Shown here in pieces: positions 24,445-30,233 of a stretch of DNA of 31,817 bases (within the stretch, counting starts at the first letter, position 1; every line of letters starts with the position of its first letter). This DNA comes from a virus: IMG/VR virus record IMGVR_UViG_3300020463_000077, positions 1 through 31,817 of that record, one strand, 5' to 3'. Both the position numbers and the translations under genes were made by a program. The notes beneath the pieces are model-generated. The model was not told the origin of the DNA and made no database searches. It saw only the letters and a list, made by a program, of their open reading frames with translations.

Positions 24445-24870
24445 ATGAGGGAAAACCCAATTTATACCGTTACTCCGCCTGATATGCTCTTACCAGACAA
24501 TGGTCCGGTAATATCTGTGCTTAGTAAAGAACTTAATTTTATACATGACGTAGAACTGTTATATGAAAATTTATTTAAAACAGTTCCAATTACACTATGT
24601 CATCCAAATGGTCAAATAGATGATAAAAATTTAGCATGGATTGTAAGTATGATGAGATTCAGCGATACAGTGTATGTAGATTTAGATAATATAAGCGAAT
24701 TAGGTATTGCCTGTGTATTAACACAAGAATTAGATAACTTTGTACTAATTAGCAATACAAATAAGAGGAAAGGTATGAAACAACTTTTGAATACAATGAG
24801 AAAATTTAATATATATGAAAGTGTCGAAGACTACTCAGAAATAATGTTGGATAGTCTTGAGACAGTTTAG
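24445..24870 (+). CDS. Hypothetical alpha/beta protein, 141 residues
   Basis: The product begins MRENPIYTVTPPDMLLPDNG and alternates strands and helices (TVYVDLDNISELGIACVLTQ) in a Rossmann-like manner, resembling an uncharacterised family in cyanophages. No active site can be named. Its end overlaps the start of the IF-3 gene by up to 14 bases, so it belongs to the translation-factor operon. No good ribosome-binding site is visible. Confidence 0.6.
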   Translation: MRENPIYTVTPPDMLLPDNGPVISVLSKELNFIHDVELLYENLFKTVPITLCHPNGQIDDKNLAWIVSMMRFSDTVYVDLDNISELGIACVLTQELDNFVLISNTNKRKGMKQLLNTMRKFNIYESVEDYSEIMLDSLETV

Positions 24871-25393
24871 AAATAGGCGTCCTACCAATGAAAGTAGCAT
24901 GGTAAATGACGCAATCAGATTCCCACAGCTCAGAGTAGTAGGAGAATCTGGTCAAATGGGTGTGATGAGCAAGGATAAAGCTCTTGCACTAGCAGAACAA
25001 CACAGTACAGATTTAGTAGTTATTAGTCCTGACGGTGATCCACCAGTCGCTAAGTTATTAAATGCTAATAAATACTTCTACGAACAGAAACGCAAAGAAA
25101 AAGAAGCGGCTAAGAAACAACGTGAAAACCAAATTGTAATTAAAGAAATGCAATTTAGATTAGGTATTGATCAACACGACTTTGAAACCAAGTGTAAAAA
25201 CATACTAAAGTTTTTAGAAAAAAACAACAAAGTAAAATGTCAGATTCGTTACAAAGGCAGAGAAAATGCCAACAAGCAACAAGGTTTCGTTGTTATGGAT
25301 CGTATAGTTGAAACGATTGGAATCGCCCAATGGGAAACTAAGCCCGCAGTAAATGGAAACCGTATGATCGGTGTCTTAATGAGGAAAGAATGA
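24857..25393 (+). CDS. infC: Translation initiation factor IF-3
   Basis: IF-3 binds the 30S subunit, keeps 50S away and controls start-codon and initiator-tRNA choice. Both domains are present: the N-domain (AIRFPQLRVVGESGQMGVMS, then DLVVISPDGDPPVAKLLN), the lysine-rich linker (YFYEQKRKEKEAAKKQRENQ) and the C-domain (KEMQFRLGIDQHDFETK, IRYKGRENANKQQG, RMIGVL). Length (178 residues from TTG 24857) is that of a full IF-3. No ATG exists before 24899, which would remove 14 residues; TTG 24857 overlaps the upstream gene and has GGA nearby. It is coupled to bS21 by ATGA. A phage copy is unusual. Confidence 0.93.
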   Translation: MRQFRNRRPTNESSMVNDAIRFPQLRVVGESGQMGVMSKDKALALAEQHSTDLVVISPDGDPPVAKLLNANKYFYEQKRKEKEAAKKQRENQIVIKEMQFRLGIDQHDFETKCKNILKFLEKNNKVKCQIRYKGRENANKQQGFVVMDRIVETIGIAQWETKPAVNGNRMIGVLMRKE

Positions 25394-25632
25394 GAAGACC
25401 TAAAATGAGTTCTGATATCAACGACAGAGCAGGATTGTATGTAGAAGTACGCAACAATGATGTTACTCGAGCTCTCAGAAAATTAAAAAAGTTAATGAAC
25501 AACGAAGGCATGATTAAAGACATGCGTAAAAACGAGTACTACGAAAAGCCAAGTGCTAAAAAACGTAGAGAGAAACAACAAGCTCGTAAACGTTGGTTAA
25601 AATTACAAGAAAAAAATAAAGATAATTTGTAA
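25390..25632 (+). CDS. rpsU: Ribosomal protein bS21
   Basis: bS21 sits on the 30S platform near the 3' end of 16S rRNA and helps mRNA selection. The 80-residue protein has the family core VEVRNNDVTRALRKLKKLMN, the YYEKPSAKKRREK signature and a basic tail RKRWLKLQEKNKDN. A 14-residue N-terminal extension (MRRPKMSSDINDRA) precedes the usual start. The pattern is closer to alphaproteobacterial than to E. coli bS21. Its ATG overlaps the IF-3 stop (ATGA). Phage-encoded bS21 is known from pelagiphages; the pairing with IF-3 is the notable part. Confidence 0.92.
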   Translation: MRRPKMSSDINDRAGLYVEVRNNDVTRALRKLKKLMNNEGMIKDMRKNEYYEKPSAKKRREKQQARKRWLKLQEKNKDNL

Positions 25633-25636
25633 AAAA

Positions 25637-25668
25637 AGGTTGACATCGCAAGCAACCTATACTATATT
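25637..25668 (+). promoter_or_regulatory. Sigma70-like promoter TTGACA-17-TATATT with operator-like dyad
   Basis: The -35 is at 25640-25645 and the -10 at 25663-25668. The inverted repeat AGGTTG (25637-25642) and CAACCT (25653-25658) straddles the -35. The same GGTTGA-N9-CAACCT-N-TACTATAT layout recurs at 30237. Transcription would start about 25675, at the 5' end of the structured region. Confidence 0.78.
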
Positions 25669-25674
25669 AGTTAT

Positions 25675-26056
25675 TAATAAGGCGACGGTCTTGTTGGAGT
25701 AGTGCAAGGAAATGTGTCTGACCAAGAGGCATAACTTGATTGCTTAGGCGTGGTAGCCAGGTTCAAAGTCTAGCGACTGAGAATCACATCGCTCTCCCGA
25801 GCGGAAGTAAGTTCCAGAGGATTTTGAGAATGGTATCTCGGTCGATCTGGTTGGAGGTGAAACCCAAGTCCTCCCTACTCACTATAACTTGACAGTAATA
25901 AGATTACAGTCAGACAGATGCGATAAGAGATAAGGTGTCTAGAGATAAGAAATACACATAAGTACAAACAACCCGATAAGATACTTGGGAAACGATATAT
26001 AAGAATAGGGTAGCTACTTAATAAGCTCGTTGGGGATCATGGTTAATCCCCAAATT
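25675..26056 (+). ncRNA. Candidate structured non-coding RNA or long leader
   Basis: No ORF with coding character is present. The first 200 bases are visibly richer in G and C than the surrounding genes and rich in helices: AGCGA/TCGCT (near 25772-25793), CGCTC-TCCC-GAGCG (25790-25803), GGAA-GTAAG-TTCC (25803-25815), and GGAGG/CCTCC (25853-25874). Longer range, TGTCTGAC near 25714 can pair with GTCAGACA near 25909. Four GATAAG copies follow (25922, 25929, 25944, 25975), then TTGGGGAT/ATCCCCAA (26030-26053). It lacks tRNA, tmRNA, RNase P or group I intron cores. It may be a free RNA or the hsp20 leader. Confidence 0.55.
26030..26053 (+). terminator. Strong hairpin at end of the structured region
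   Basis: TTGGGGAT, an 8-base loop, then ATCCCCAA form a perfect 8-bp stem just upstream of a late promoter. No U-tract follows, so it may be a processing or stabilising 3' end rather than an intrinsic terminator. Confidence 0.45.
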
Positions 26057-26064
26057 GATAAATA
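26057..26064 (+). promoter_or_regulatory. T4-type late promoter GATAAATA
   Basis: Predicted +1 near 26070 gives a 58-nt leader with AAAGGAG before the hsp20 ATG at 26128. Confidence 0.7.
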
Positions 26065-26127
26065 AATGTGTAGATGCCAAGTATGGGTCTACTTAACATT
26101 AATCTTGCTTAATAAAGGAGATAGCAA

Positions 26128-26562
26128 ATGAATAGATTAACAACCCTCGACATTAATAAACTAACGCCTTATGCAGTAGGCTTCGATAGAGTATTTGACA
26201 ACATGTTTAACTACATCGAACACAATCAAAATAGCACAGGCGGATACCCTCCCTACAACATTGTAAAAGACGGTGAAAAATTCCAAATTGAAATTGCCCT
26301 AGCAGGCGTTGCAAAAGAGGATTTGACTATCACAGTTGCGGAAGGTGTACTTACTATTGAACACAAACCAGAAGGCGAAGTAGAGCCAAAAGGTTGGGAA
26401 TGGCTACATAAAGGCATTGCCCAAAGAAGTTTCAAACGTAACTTCACACTTACAGACGATATTGTAGTGCAAGGTTCTAGAATGGAAAATGGTATGCTTT
26501 ATATTGAACTAGAGCGAATCATTCCAGAGGAAAAGAAACCTAAAACAATCGCTATCAAATAA
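26128..26562 (+). CDS. Small heat-shock protein, Hsp20/IbpA family
   Basis: Hsp20 chaperones hold unfolding proteins and may assist phage morphogenesis. The 144-residue protein has the alpha-crystallin domain from about residue 45, with YNIVKDGEKFQIEIALAGV, then KEDLTITVAEGVLTIEH. A QRSFKRNFTL strand follows, then the GMLYIELERIIPEEKKPKTI end, which includes the A/G-x-L signature and an I-P motif at the C-terminus. AAAGGAG lies before the ATG, giving it one of the best ribosome-binding sites in the window. Hsp20 genes are common in marine T4-like phages. Confidence 0.93.
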   Translation: MNRLTTLDINKLTPYAVGFDRVFDNMFNYIEHNQNSTGGYPPYNIVKDGEKFQIEIALAGVAKEDLTITVAEGVLTIEHKPEGEVEPKGWEWLHKGIAQRSFKRNFTLTDDIVVQGSRMENGMLYIELERIIPEEKKPKTIAIK

Positions 26563-26567
26563 AGTAA

Positions 26568-26591
26568 AGTGGGGGTAGAAATGCCCCCACT
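26568..26591 (+). terminator. GC-rich hairpin between hsp20 and clpS
   Basis: AGTGGGGG, 8-base loop, CCCCCACT: a perfect 8-bp stem, unusually GC-rich for this genome. There is no U-tract, so it may attenuate or protect the hsp20 mRNA rather than fully terminate. The hairpin hides the in-frame ATG at 26581. Confidence 0.55.
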
Positions 26592-26597
26592 AACTTG

Positions 26598-26605
26598 GGT
26601 AAATA
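26598..26605 (+). promoter_or_regulatory. Late-promoter-like GGTAAATA, ATG at predicted +1
   Basis: One base differs from NATAAATA. Exactly five bases (CTAGT) separate it from ATG 26611, the same geometry as at four perfect sites. Confidence 0.6.
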
Positions 26606-26610
26606 CTAGT

Positions 26611-26910
26611 ATGGATACAGAAGTCGAAATTAAAAATACGGATAAGTTGGATATTTCAAAGCCAAAGAAATATAGTGTTATCATGTATAATGATGATAGT
26701 ACACCCATGGAATTTGTTATCGAATTGTTAGTTAATGTGTTTAATCATAGCGAAGAAGGTGCTAGAGATATTACAGTAAAAGTACACAGTGAAGGCAAAG
26801 GTGTTGCTGGAGTATACTATTATGAAATTGCAGAACAAAAAATGGCAGAAAGCGTTTCGGTAAGTCGAGTGGCAGGATACCCGCTGGCTTTGGATCTAGA
26901 AGAACTATAA
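26611..26910 (+). CDS. clpS: ClpS N-degron adaptor
   Basis: ClpS hands proteins with destabilising N-terminal residues to ClpAP protease and can redirect its activity. The 99-residue product from ATG 26611 has the core YSVIMYNDDSTPMEFVIELL, with N27-D28 and H59 at positions matching E. coli N34, D35 and H66, followed by GVAGVYYYEIAEQK. Earlier in-frame starts (GTG 26569, ATG 26581) lie in the hairpin and would add an unrelated tail. The start coincides with predicted +1 of a late promoter. Together with Hsp20 it suggests phage control of host proteostasis. Confidence 0.9.
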   Translation: MDTEVEIKNTDKLDISKPKKYSVIMYNDDSTPMEFVIELLVNVFNHSEEGARDITVKVHSEGKGVAGVYYYEIAEQKMAESVSVSRVAGYPLALDLEEL

Positions 26911-26927
26911 ACATATAGAGGTTCCCA

Positions 26928-28058
26928 ATGAGAATAGAAGATGAAGTTAAACTTGACTACAGTGATGTCTTGATTAGACCCAAGCGAAGCACACTAGGTA
27001 GTCGTAAACAAGTGCGGATGGATCGGCGCTTTGAATTTAGACACTATGGTAATCCATTAAACGAAGAAACCCATTATGAAGGTATTCCTATTATGGCTAG
27101 TAATATGGATGGAGTGGGTACATTTGAAATGGCTGACACATTAGGTGAAAAAGGTATCTTTACTTGTTTAGTTAAAACTTATAGTGTAGCTGAACTTGTA
27201 GGATATTTTGATGAGCAATCTGCACCTGCATGGAGGCGTGAACACGTTGCTATGAGCATTGGTGTAAAAGAAGAAGATGAACAAAAGTTTAGAAATGTAT
27301 ATGAACAAGTTGGTGACAAACTAAAATATGTTTGTATTGATGTAGCAAATGGATACAGTCAACGTTTTATAGAATATGTAAAAGAATTTAGACAAAACTA
27401 TCCTAACTTGGTCATTATTGCAGGTAATGTTGTTACCGCAGATCAAACACAGGAGTTAATACTAAATGGAGCAGACATCATCAAAGTCGGAATCGGACCA
27501 GGGTCGGTTTGTACGACTCGCATACAGACTGGGGTGGGCTATCCCCAACTTAGTGCGGTTATTGAGTGTGCCGATGCGGCGCATGGACTGGGAGGACATA
27601 TTATTGCTGACGGCGGTTGTACTTGCCCTGGTGATGTTGCAAAGGCTTTCGCTGGAGGTGCTGACTTTGTAATGCTTGGAGGTATGCTTGCAGGACATGA
27701 CGAAGGTGGTGGAGAAGTTATAGTTAAAAAATACATAACAGATGAAATAGTAGATCGTGTAGGCAATAGAGTAATTGAAGAAAAACAGTTTATACAATTT
27801 TATGGCATGAGTAGTACAACTGCTAATGACAAACATTTTGATGGACTAAAAGACTATAGAGCATCAGAAGGGCGTACAGTGCTTGTACCATACCGAGGTC
27901 CTGTTGCAAATACATTGCAAAACGTACTAGGTGGTGTAAGAAGCACACTGACTTATGTGGGTGCAATGAAACTTAAACAATTAGCTAAGTGTACGACATT
28001 TATTAAAGTAAACAATCAGTTCAACAAAACCTACGAGTCTACAACGACTGGAAACTAA
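26928..28058 (+). CDS. guaC: GMP reductase
   Basis: GMP reductase converts GMP to IMP and ammonia with NADPH, feeding guanine nucleotides from host RNA back to the purine branch point. The 376-residue barrel enzyme starts [20 protein letters not shown], has [23 protein letters not shown] with the catalytic cysteine C195, and the [17 protein letters not shown] segment. These match GuaC rather than the longer, CBS-containing IMP dehydrogenase. An insert near residue 265 ([20 protein letters not shown]) lengthens it. AGAGG precedes the ATG. Bases 27478-27640 use codons (GGG, CCC, CGC, TCG) rare in the neighbours. Confidence 0.9.
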   Translation: MRIEDEVKLDYSDVLIRPKRSTLGSRKQVRMDRRFEFRHYGNPLNEETHYEGIPIMASNMDGVGTFEMADTLGEKGIFTCLVKTYSVAELVGYFDEQSAPAWRREHVAMSIGVKEEDEQKFRNVYEQVGDKLKYVCIDVANGYSQRFIEYVKEFRQNYPNLVIIAGNVVTADQTQELILNGADIIKVGIGPGSVCTTRIQTGVGYPQLSAVIECADAAHGLGGHIIADGGCTCPGDVAKAFAGGADFVMLGGMLAGHDEGGGEVIVKKYITDEIVDRVGNRVIEEKQFIQFYGMSSTTANDKHFDGLKDYRASEGRTVLVPYRGPVANTLQNVLGGVRSTLTYVGAMKLKQLAKCTTFIKVNNQFNKTYESTTTGN

Positions 28059-28064
28059 TAAATA
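28057..28064 (+). promoter_or_regulatory. T4-type late promoter AATAAATA
   Basis: It overlaps the guaC stop. Predicted +1 near 28070 leaves a 16-nt leader with GAAGGA before ATG 28086. Confidence 0.7.
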
Positions 28065-28085
28065 ACTGTAACGAAGGAAATAGCT

Positions 28086-28331
28086 ATGAGTGATTTAGAT
28101 ATATTAAAACGTAACGCTGGTATTGTTAAAGAAGAACCAGAAACTATGAAGATCAAAGTTATAAACAGTGGTTATGGAACTGACATGGGCTATAAAGAAG
28201 CTACTGTTATAGGTCCTGAACTAGGTTTCAATAACATGCCAGTACTCAGAGTTCAAATTAAAGATGTTAACATGGGTGATCCTGTCATCGCTGACTGGAA
28301 AGACGGCGAGTGGGTCGTGGATATGGACTGA
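28086..28331 (+). CDS. Hypothetical beta-rich protein, 81 residues
   Basis: The product begins MSDLDILKRNAGIVKEEPET and then has strands such as MKIKVINSGYGTDM, KEATVIGPELGF and VLRVQIKDVNMGDPVIADW. It looks like a small beta barrel. No family is recognised. The stop overlaps the next start (TGATG), so it is coupled to the gene at 28331. Confidence 0.65.
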   Translation: MSDLDILKRNAGIVKEEPETMKIKVINSGYGTDMGYKEATVIGPELGFNNMPVLRVQIKDVNMGDPVIADWKDGEWVVDMD

Positions 28332-29425
28332 TGCGAGCTACACAGTTTTTACAAGAATACGAAGACCTCGATAAAGAGAAACAAAACATAATCTCTACTA
28401 TTAGTGGATTAGATGCCAACACTCCTGAGCAAGCGGCATTGCTAGATCGTATTTGGAAACTGTTGAATAGCGAAACATTTGGATCTAATATCAACAATGC
28501 ATTTGTTACTACAACAAAAGATGAGTACATGCAGGCTTCTACACTAGAAGCACATAGAAGAAATGTTGCAGAGATTATCAGTAGACTTGATAGTGATTAT
28601 GCGGCACTAGGCGGATTTCTTAAAAAACTAGAAGGCGGCGGTGCTATAGACATAGGAGCATTAAGCCAGCCTGTTAATACATTTAACAGTGTGTTTGGTG
28701 GAGATGCAGTTGCAATCAAAGCCTTTGATGCACTAAAAGGTTATGGTGTAGGTGAGAAACAAAAAGGTCCTGGTGAGTTTGCACTTGCTATGATGAGCAA
28801 CAAAATACGTTTAGCACAAGGCGAAGGCGATACTGAGATTGACGGTATCGGTAAAGTAGAAGTCAAAGCCGCAATGGGAGCCAAAGGCAGTGGCGGACGT
28901 TTAGGACATGGCGGTCCTAATAGTGAAGCACAAATGAAAACTATTGTGAACTACGAACAAGTACTTCCTAATATGGTTGCAGGTATTAAAGCAAAAGCTG
29001 GCGGCACTATTAGTTTAGGTGTGTTTATTGATGCTGTAAATGCTGAACTTCCGGTAGGCGGAAAAAATGCACTAGGTAATAACAATGATGTAAGATTTGA
29101 TTTGGGTAACAAACTTTGGTCGCCAATTTTTGGTAATGGTGGAAGTGCTATTGCTAGAGTGTTTTCACAAAACGAAGCCAGAGAAGCAACCGAAAACGAA
29201 TATGTTAAACAAAACTTCGAATGGTATAAAACAAGAGACAAATTTGATGCATACCTGTTACTAAGTTTTACTTACGGTAAAACTGCAATGGGAAGAACAG
29301 GAGATGACATTATTAAGATCAAACAAGCAGGAATGCTTGGAACGTTTGCTATTAGTGTTGTGCCAAGTAAAGCGGCACCAAGAGAAGTCTTTGCACAAAT
29401 TTCATTAAACAATTCAGGTGTGTAA
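28331..29425 (+). CDS. Possible PD-(D/E)XK-like protein with capsid-targeting-like N-terminus
   Basis: ATG 28331 overlaps the previous stop and exposes the N-terminus MRATQFLQEYEDLD, which matches the T4 capsid-targeting pattern with LQE as cleavage site. An in-frame ATG at 28310 would hide it. In the middle of the 364 residues, GEGDTEIDGIGKVEVKAAMG (from about residue 163) has the D...ExK arrangement of restriction-endonuclease-like folds, followed by a Gly-rich GRLGHGGP loop. Nuclease activity is only suggested by this motif. If packaged, it could enter the host with the phage DNA. Confidence 0.6.
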   Translation: MRATQFLQEYEDLDKEKQNIISTISGLDANTPEQAALLDRIWKLLNSETFGSNINNAFVTTTKDEYMQASTLEAHRRNVAEIISRLDSDYAALGGFLKKLEGGGAIDIGALSQPVNTFNSVFGGDAVAIKAFDALKGYGVGEKQKGPGEFALAMMSNKIRLAQGEGDTEIDGIGKVEVKAAMGAKGSGGRLGHGGPNSEAQMKTIVNYEQVLPNMVAGIKAKAGGTISLGVFIDAVNAELPVGGKNALGNNNDVRFDLGNKLWSPIFGNGGSAIARVFSQNEAREATENEYVKQNFEWYKTRDKFDAYLLLSFTYGKTAMGRTGDDIIKIKQAGMLGTFAISVVPSKAAPREVFAQISLNNSGV

Positions 29426-29477
29426 ATTTTACGCACACGATATGCATGTAACGCATAACTTAGGACAGTGATCCTTA
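29426..29477 (+). other. Intergenic segment with inverted repeats
   Basis: TTACGCA (from 29429) is complementary to TGCGTAA just after the late promoter (29488-29494), and ACGCAT (29451-29456) to the ATGCGT there. AGGA-N6-TCCT forms a small hairpin near 29463-29476. These could place the promoter in a cruciform or end the upstream mRNA; there is no U-tract. Confidence 0.4.
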
Positions 29478-29485
29478 CATAAATA
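29478..29485 (+). promoter_or_regulatory. T4-type late promoter CATAAATA
   Basis: Predicted +1 near 29491 gives a 120-nt structured leader ahead of the microprotein chain. Confidence 0.7.
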
Positions 29486-29490
29486 AATGC

Positions 29491-29610
29491 GTAAGACAAA
29501 GCGACCTCAGCTTGGAAAAAATGAGTGGCACTTGGGAAAGACTAAGTGACGCCGGAAACAGACCGGGGTATTGCTTCCCTCAAGCATCATAAAATTTAAA
29601 GGAGACCAAG
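29491..29610 (+). ncRNA. Structured 5' leader of the microprotein operon
   Basis: Four short hairpins follow one another: CTCA/TGAG (29506-29525), CACTT/AAGTG (29529-29548), CCGG/CCGG (29552-29566) and GCTT/AAGC (29573-29585). They are followed by an unpaired AAAGGAG before ATG 29611. The segment is richer in G and C than the genes around it. It could be a regulatory leader or a separate small RNA; no known riboswitch is recognised. Confidence 0.45.
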
Positions 29611-29763
29611 ATGGCAAAAAAGCTATTCGGAAGCCTTGTGAGCATGTTTGAGAGTAAGAAACTCAAAGATTCAGACATACTAATATGGGCAAAAACAGAA
29701 TACTCAAAAGATTGGGAATTCGCATTTAACCACATAAAATATTATAGCAAAGGACCGAAATAA
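29611..29763 (+). CDS. Microprotein, 50 residues
   Basis: AAAGGAG sits just before the ATG. The product begins MAKKLFGSLVSMFESKKLKD and ends YYSKGPK; the N-terminal part could form an amphipathic helix. It is the first of five tiny genes joined nearly without gaps. No family is recognised. Confidence 0.65.
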   Translation: MAKKLFGSLVSMFESKKLKDSDILIWAKTEYSKDWEFAFNHIKYYSKGPK

Positions 29764-29764
29764 T

Positions 29765-29923
29765 ATGAAGAACTTTATTTCAAAAATATTTAAATTCGGT
29801 TGGGAAAGACAAGACCCAATCGAAACTTACTTGGCAAATTCAGTAGATTTAGTAGACCTAGAACAAAGGCAAAAAGCACTTGTATATGGTACAGTCAATC
29901 CAAACTTGAGAGGATGGATATAA
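29765..29923 (+). CDS. Microprotein, 52 residues
   Basis: It starts one base after the preceding stop. The product begins MKNFISKIFKFGWERQDPIE, again with an amphipathic N-terminus similar in style to the first microprotein, followed by an acidic middle and a VNPNLRGWI end. Its stop overlaps the next start (TAATG). No family is recognised. Confidence 0.6.
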   Translation: MKNFISKIFKFGWERQDPIETYLANSVDLVDLEQRQKALVYGTVNPNLRGWI

Positions 29924-30114
29924 TGACAGCATTAGCTATGGAATATGTATTAAGTCCACTAGGACAATTTTTTGTAGATTTTGCAAACGGATTCAGAATA
30001 ACTTTTGAAGTCGCAGGCAGAGCCAGAGCCGCAAGTGAGCTAACTCGTTTAGGTTATCACAAAGAAGCTAAGAAGCTGATGCTCGAAGTAAAAAAACTTA
30101 GAGGTGAAGACTAA
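29923..30114 (+). CDS. Small protein, 63 residues, weakly DUF1127-like
   Basis: ATG 29923 at the TAATG overlap is preferred over a longer in-frame start at 29800 lying in the previous gene. The product begins MTALAMEYVLSPLGQFFVDF and then has RARAASELTRLGYHKEAKKL, which loosely recalls the Arg-rich helix of DUF1127 (YjiS) proteins. Those occur in alphaproteobacteria and have RNA- or phosphate-related roles. The resemblance is weak. Confidence 0.6.
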   Translation: MTALAMEYVLSPLGQFFVDFANGFRITFEVAGRARAASELTRLGYHKEAKKLMLEVKKLRGED

Positions 30115-30158
30115 TGTTAGATCCAGATCATTCATATCGTAAAAAGGTAGGAAAATAA
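30114..30158 (+). CDS. Tiny ORF, 14 residues (MLDPDHSYRKKVGK)
   Basis: It is joined to its neighbours by TAATG on both sides. The tight packing is the only evidence. It may serve to pass ribosomes to the next ORF rather than make a stable product; AAGGTAGG near its end suits the next ATG. Confidence 0.35.
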   Translation: MLDPDHSYRKKVGK

Positions 30159-30214
30159 TGTGGCCCTATACAGATGAAGAAGCAGACTTTTTAAATAAAC
30201 CTGCTACAAAATAA
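30158..30214 (+). CDS. Tiny ORF, 18 residues (MWPYTDEEADFLNKPATK)
   Basis: It has a good upstream AAGGTAGG and overlaps the previous stop. The MWPYTDEEADFL start has the look of a conserved small peptide, with aromatic and acidic residues in a helix. It is the last member of the chain before the next promoter. Confidence 0.45.
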   Translation: MWPYTDEEADFLNKPATK

Positions 30215-30233
30215 CACACTTAAAAGTAAAAAA

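Noticed and set aside
25067-25074. AATAAATA as a late promoter
   Set aside because: It lies inside the IF-3 coding sequence (NANKYFY region) with no gene start near, so it is most likely chance in an AT-rich gene.
25750-25780. GTTCAAAGTCTA resembling the R element of a group I intron, or a tRNA T-loop (GGTTCAA)
   Set aside because: No matching P7 partner (UAGAC-type) or other core elements are visible, and no acceptor or anticodon stem can be formed around it.
25905-25935. TTGACAG near 25908 as a further sigma70-like promoter
   Set aside because: No -10-like hexamer lies at 16-18 bp; the segment rather forms the hairpin GTAAT-AAG-ATTAC.
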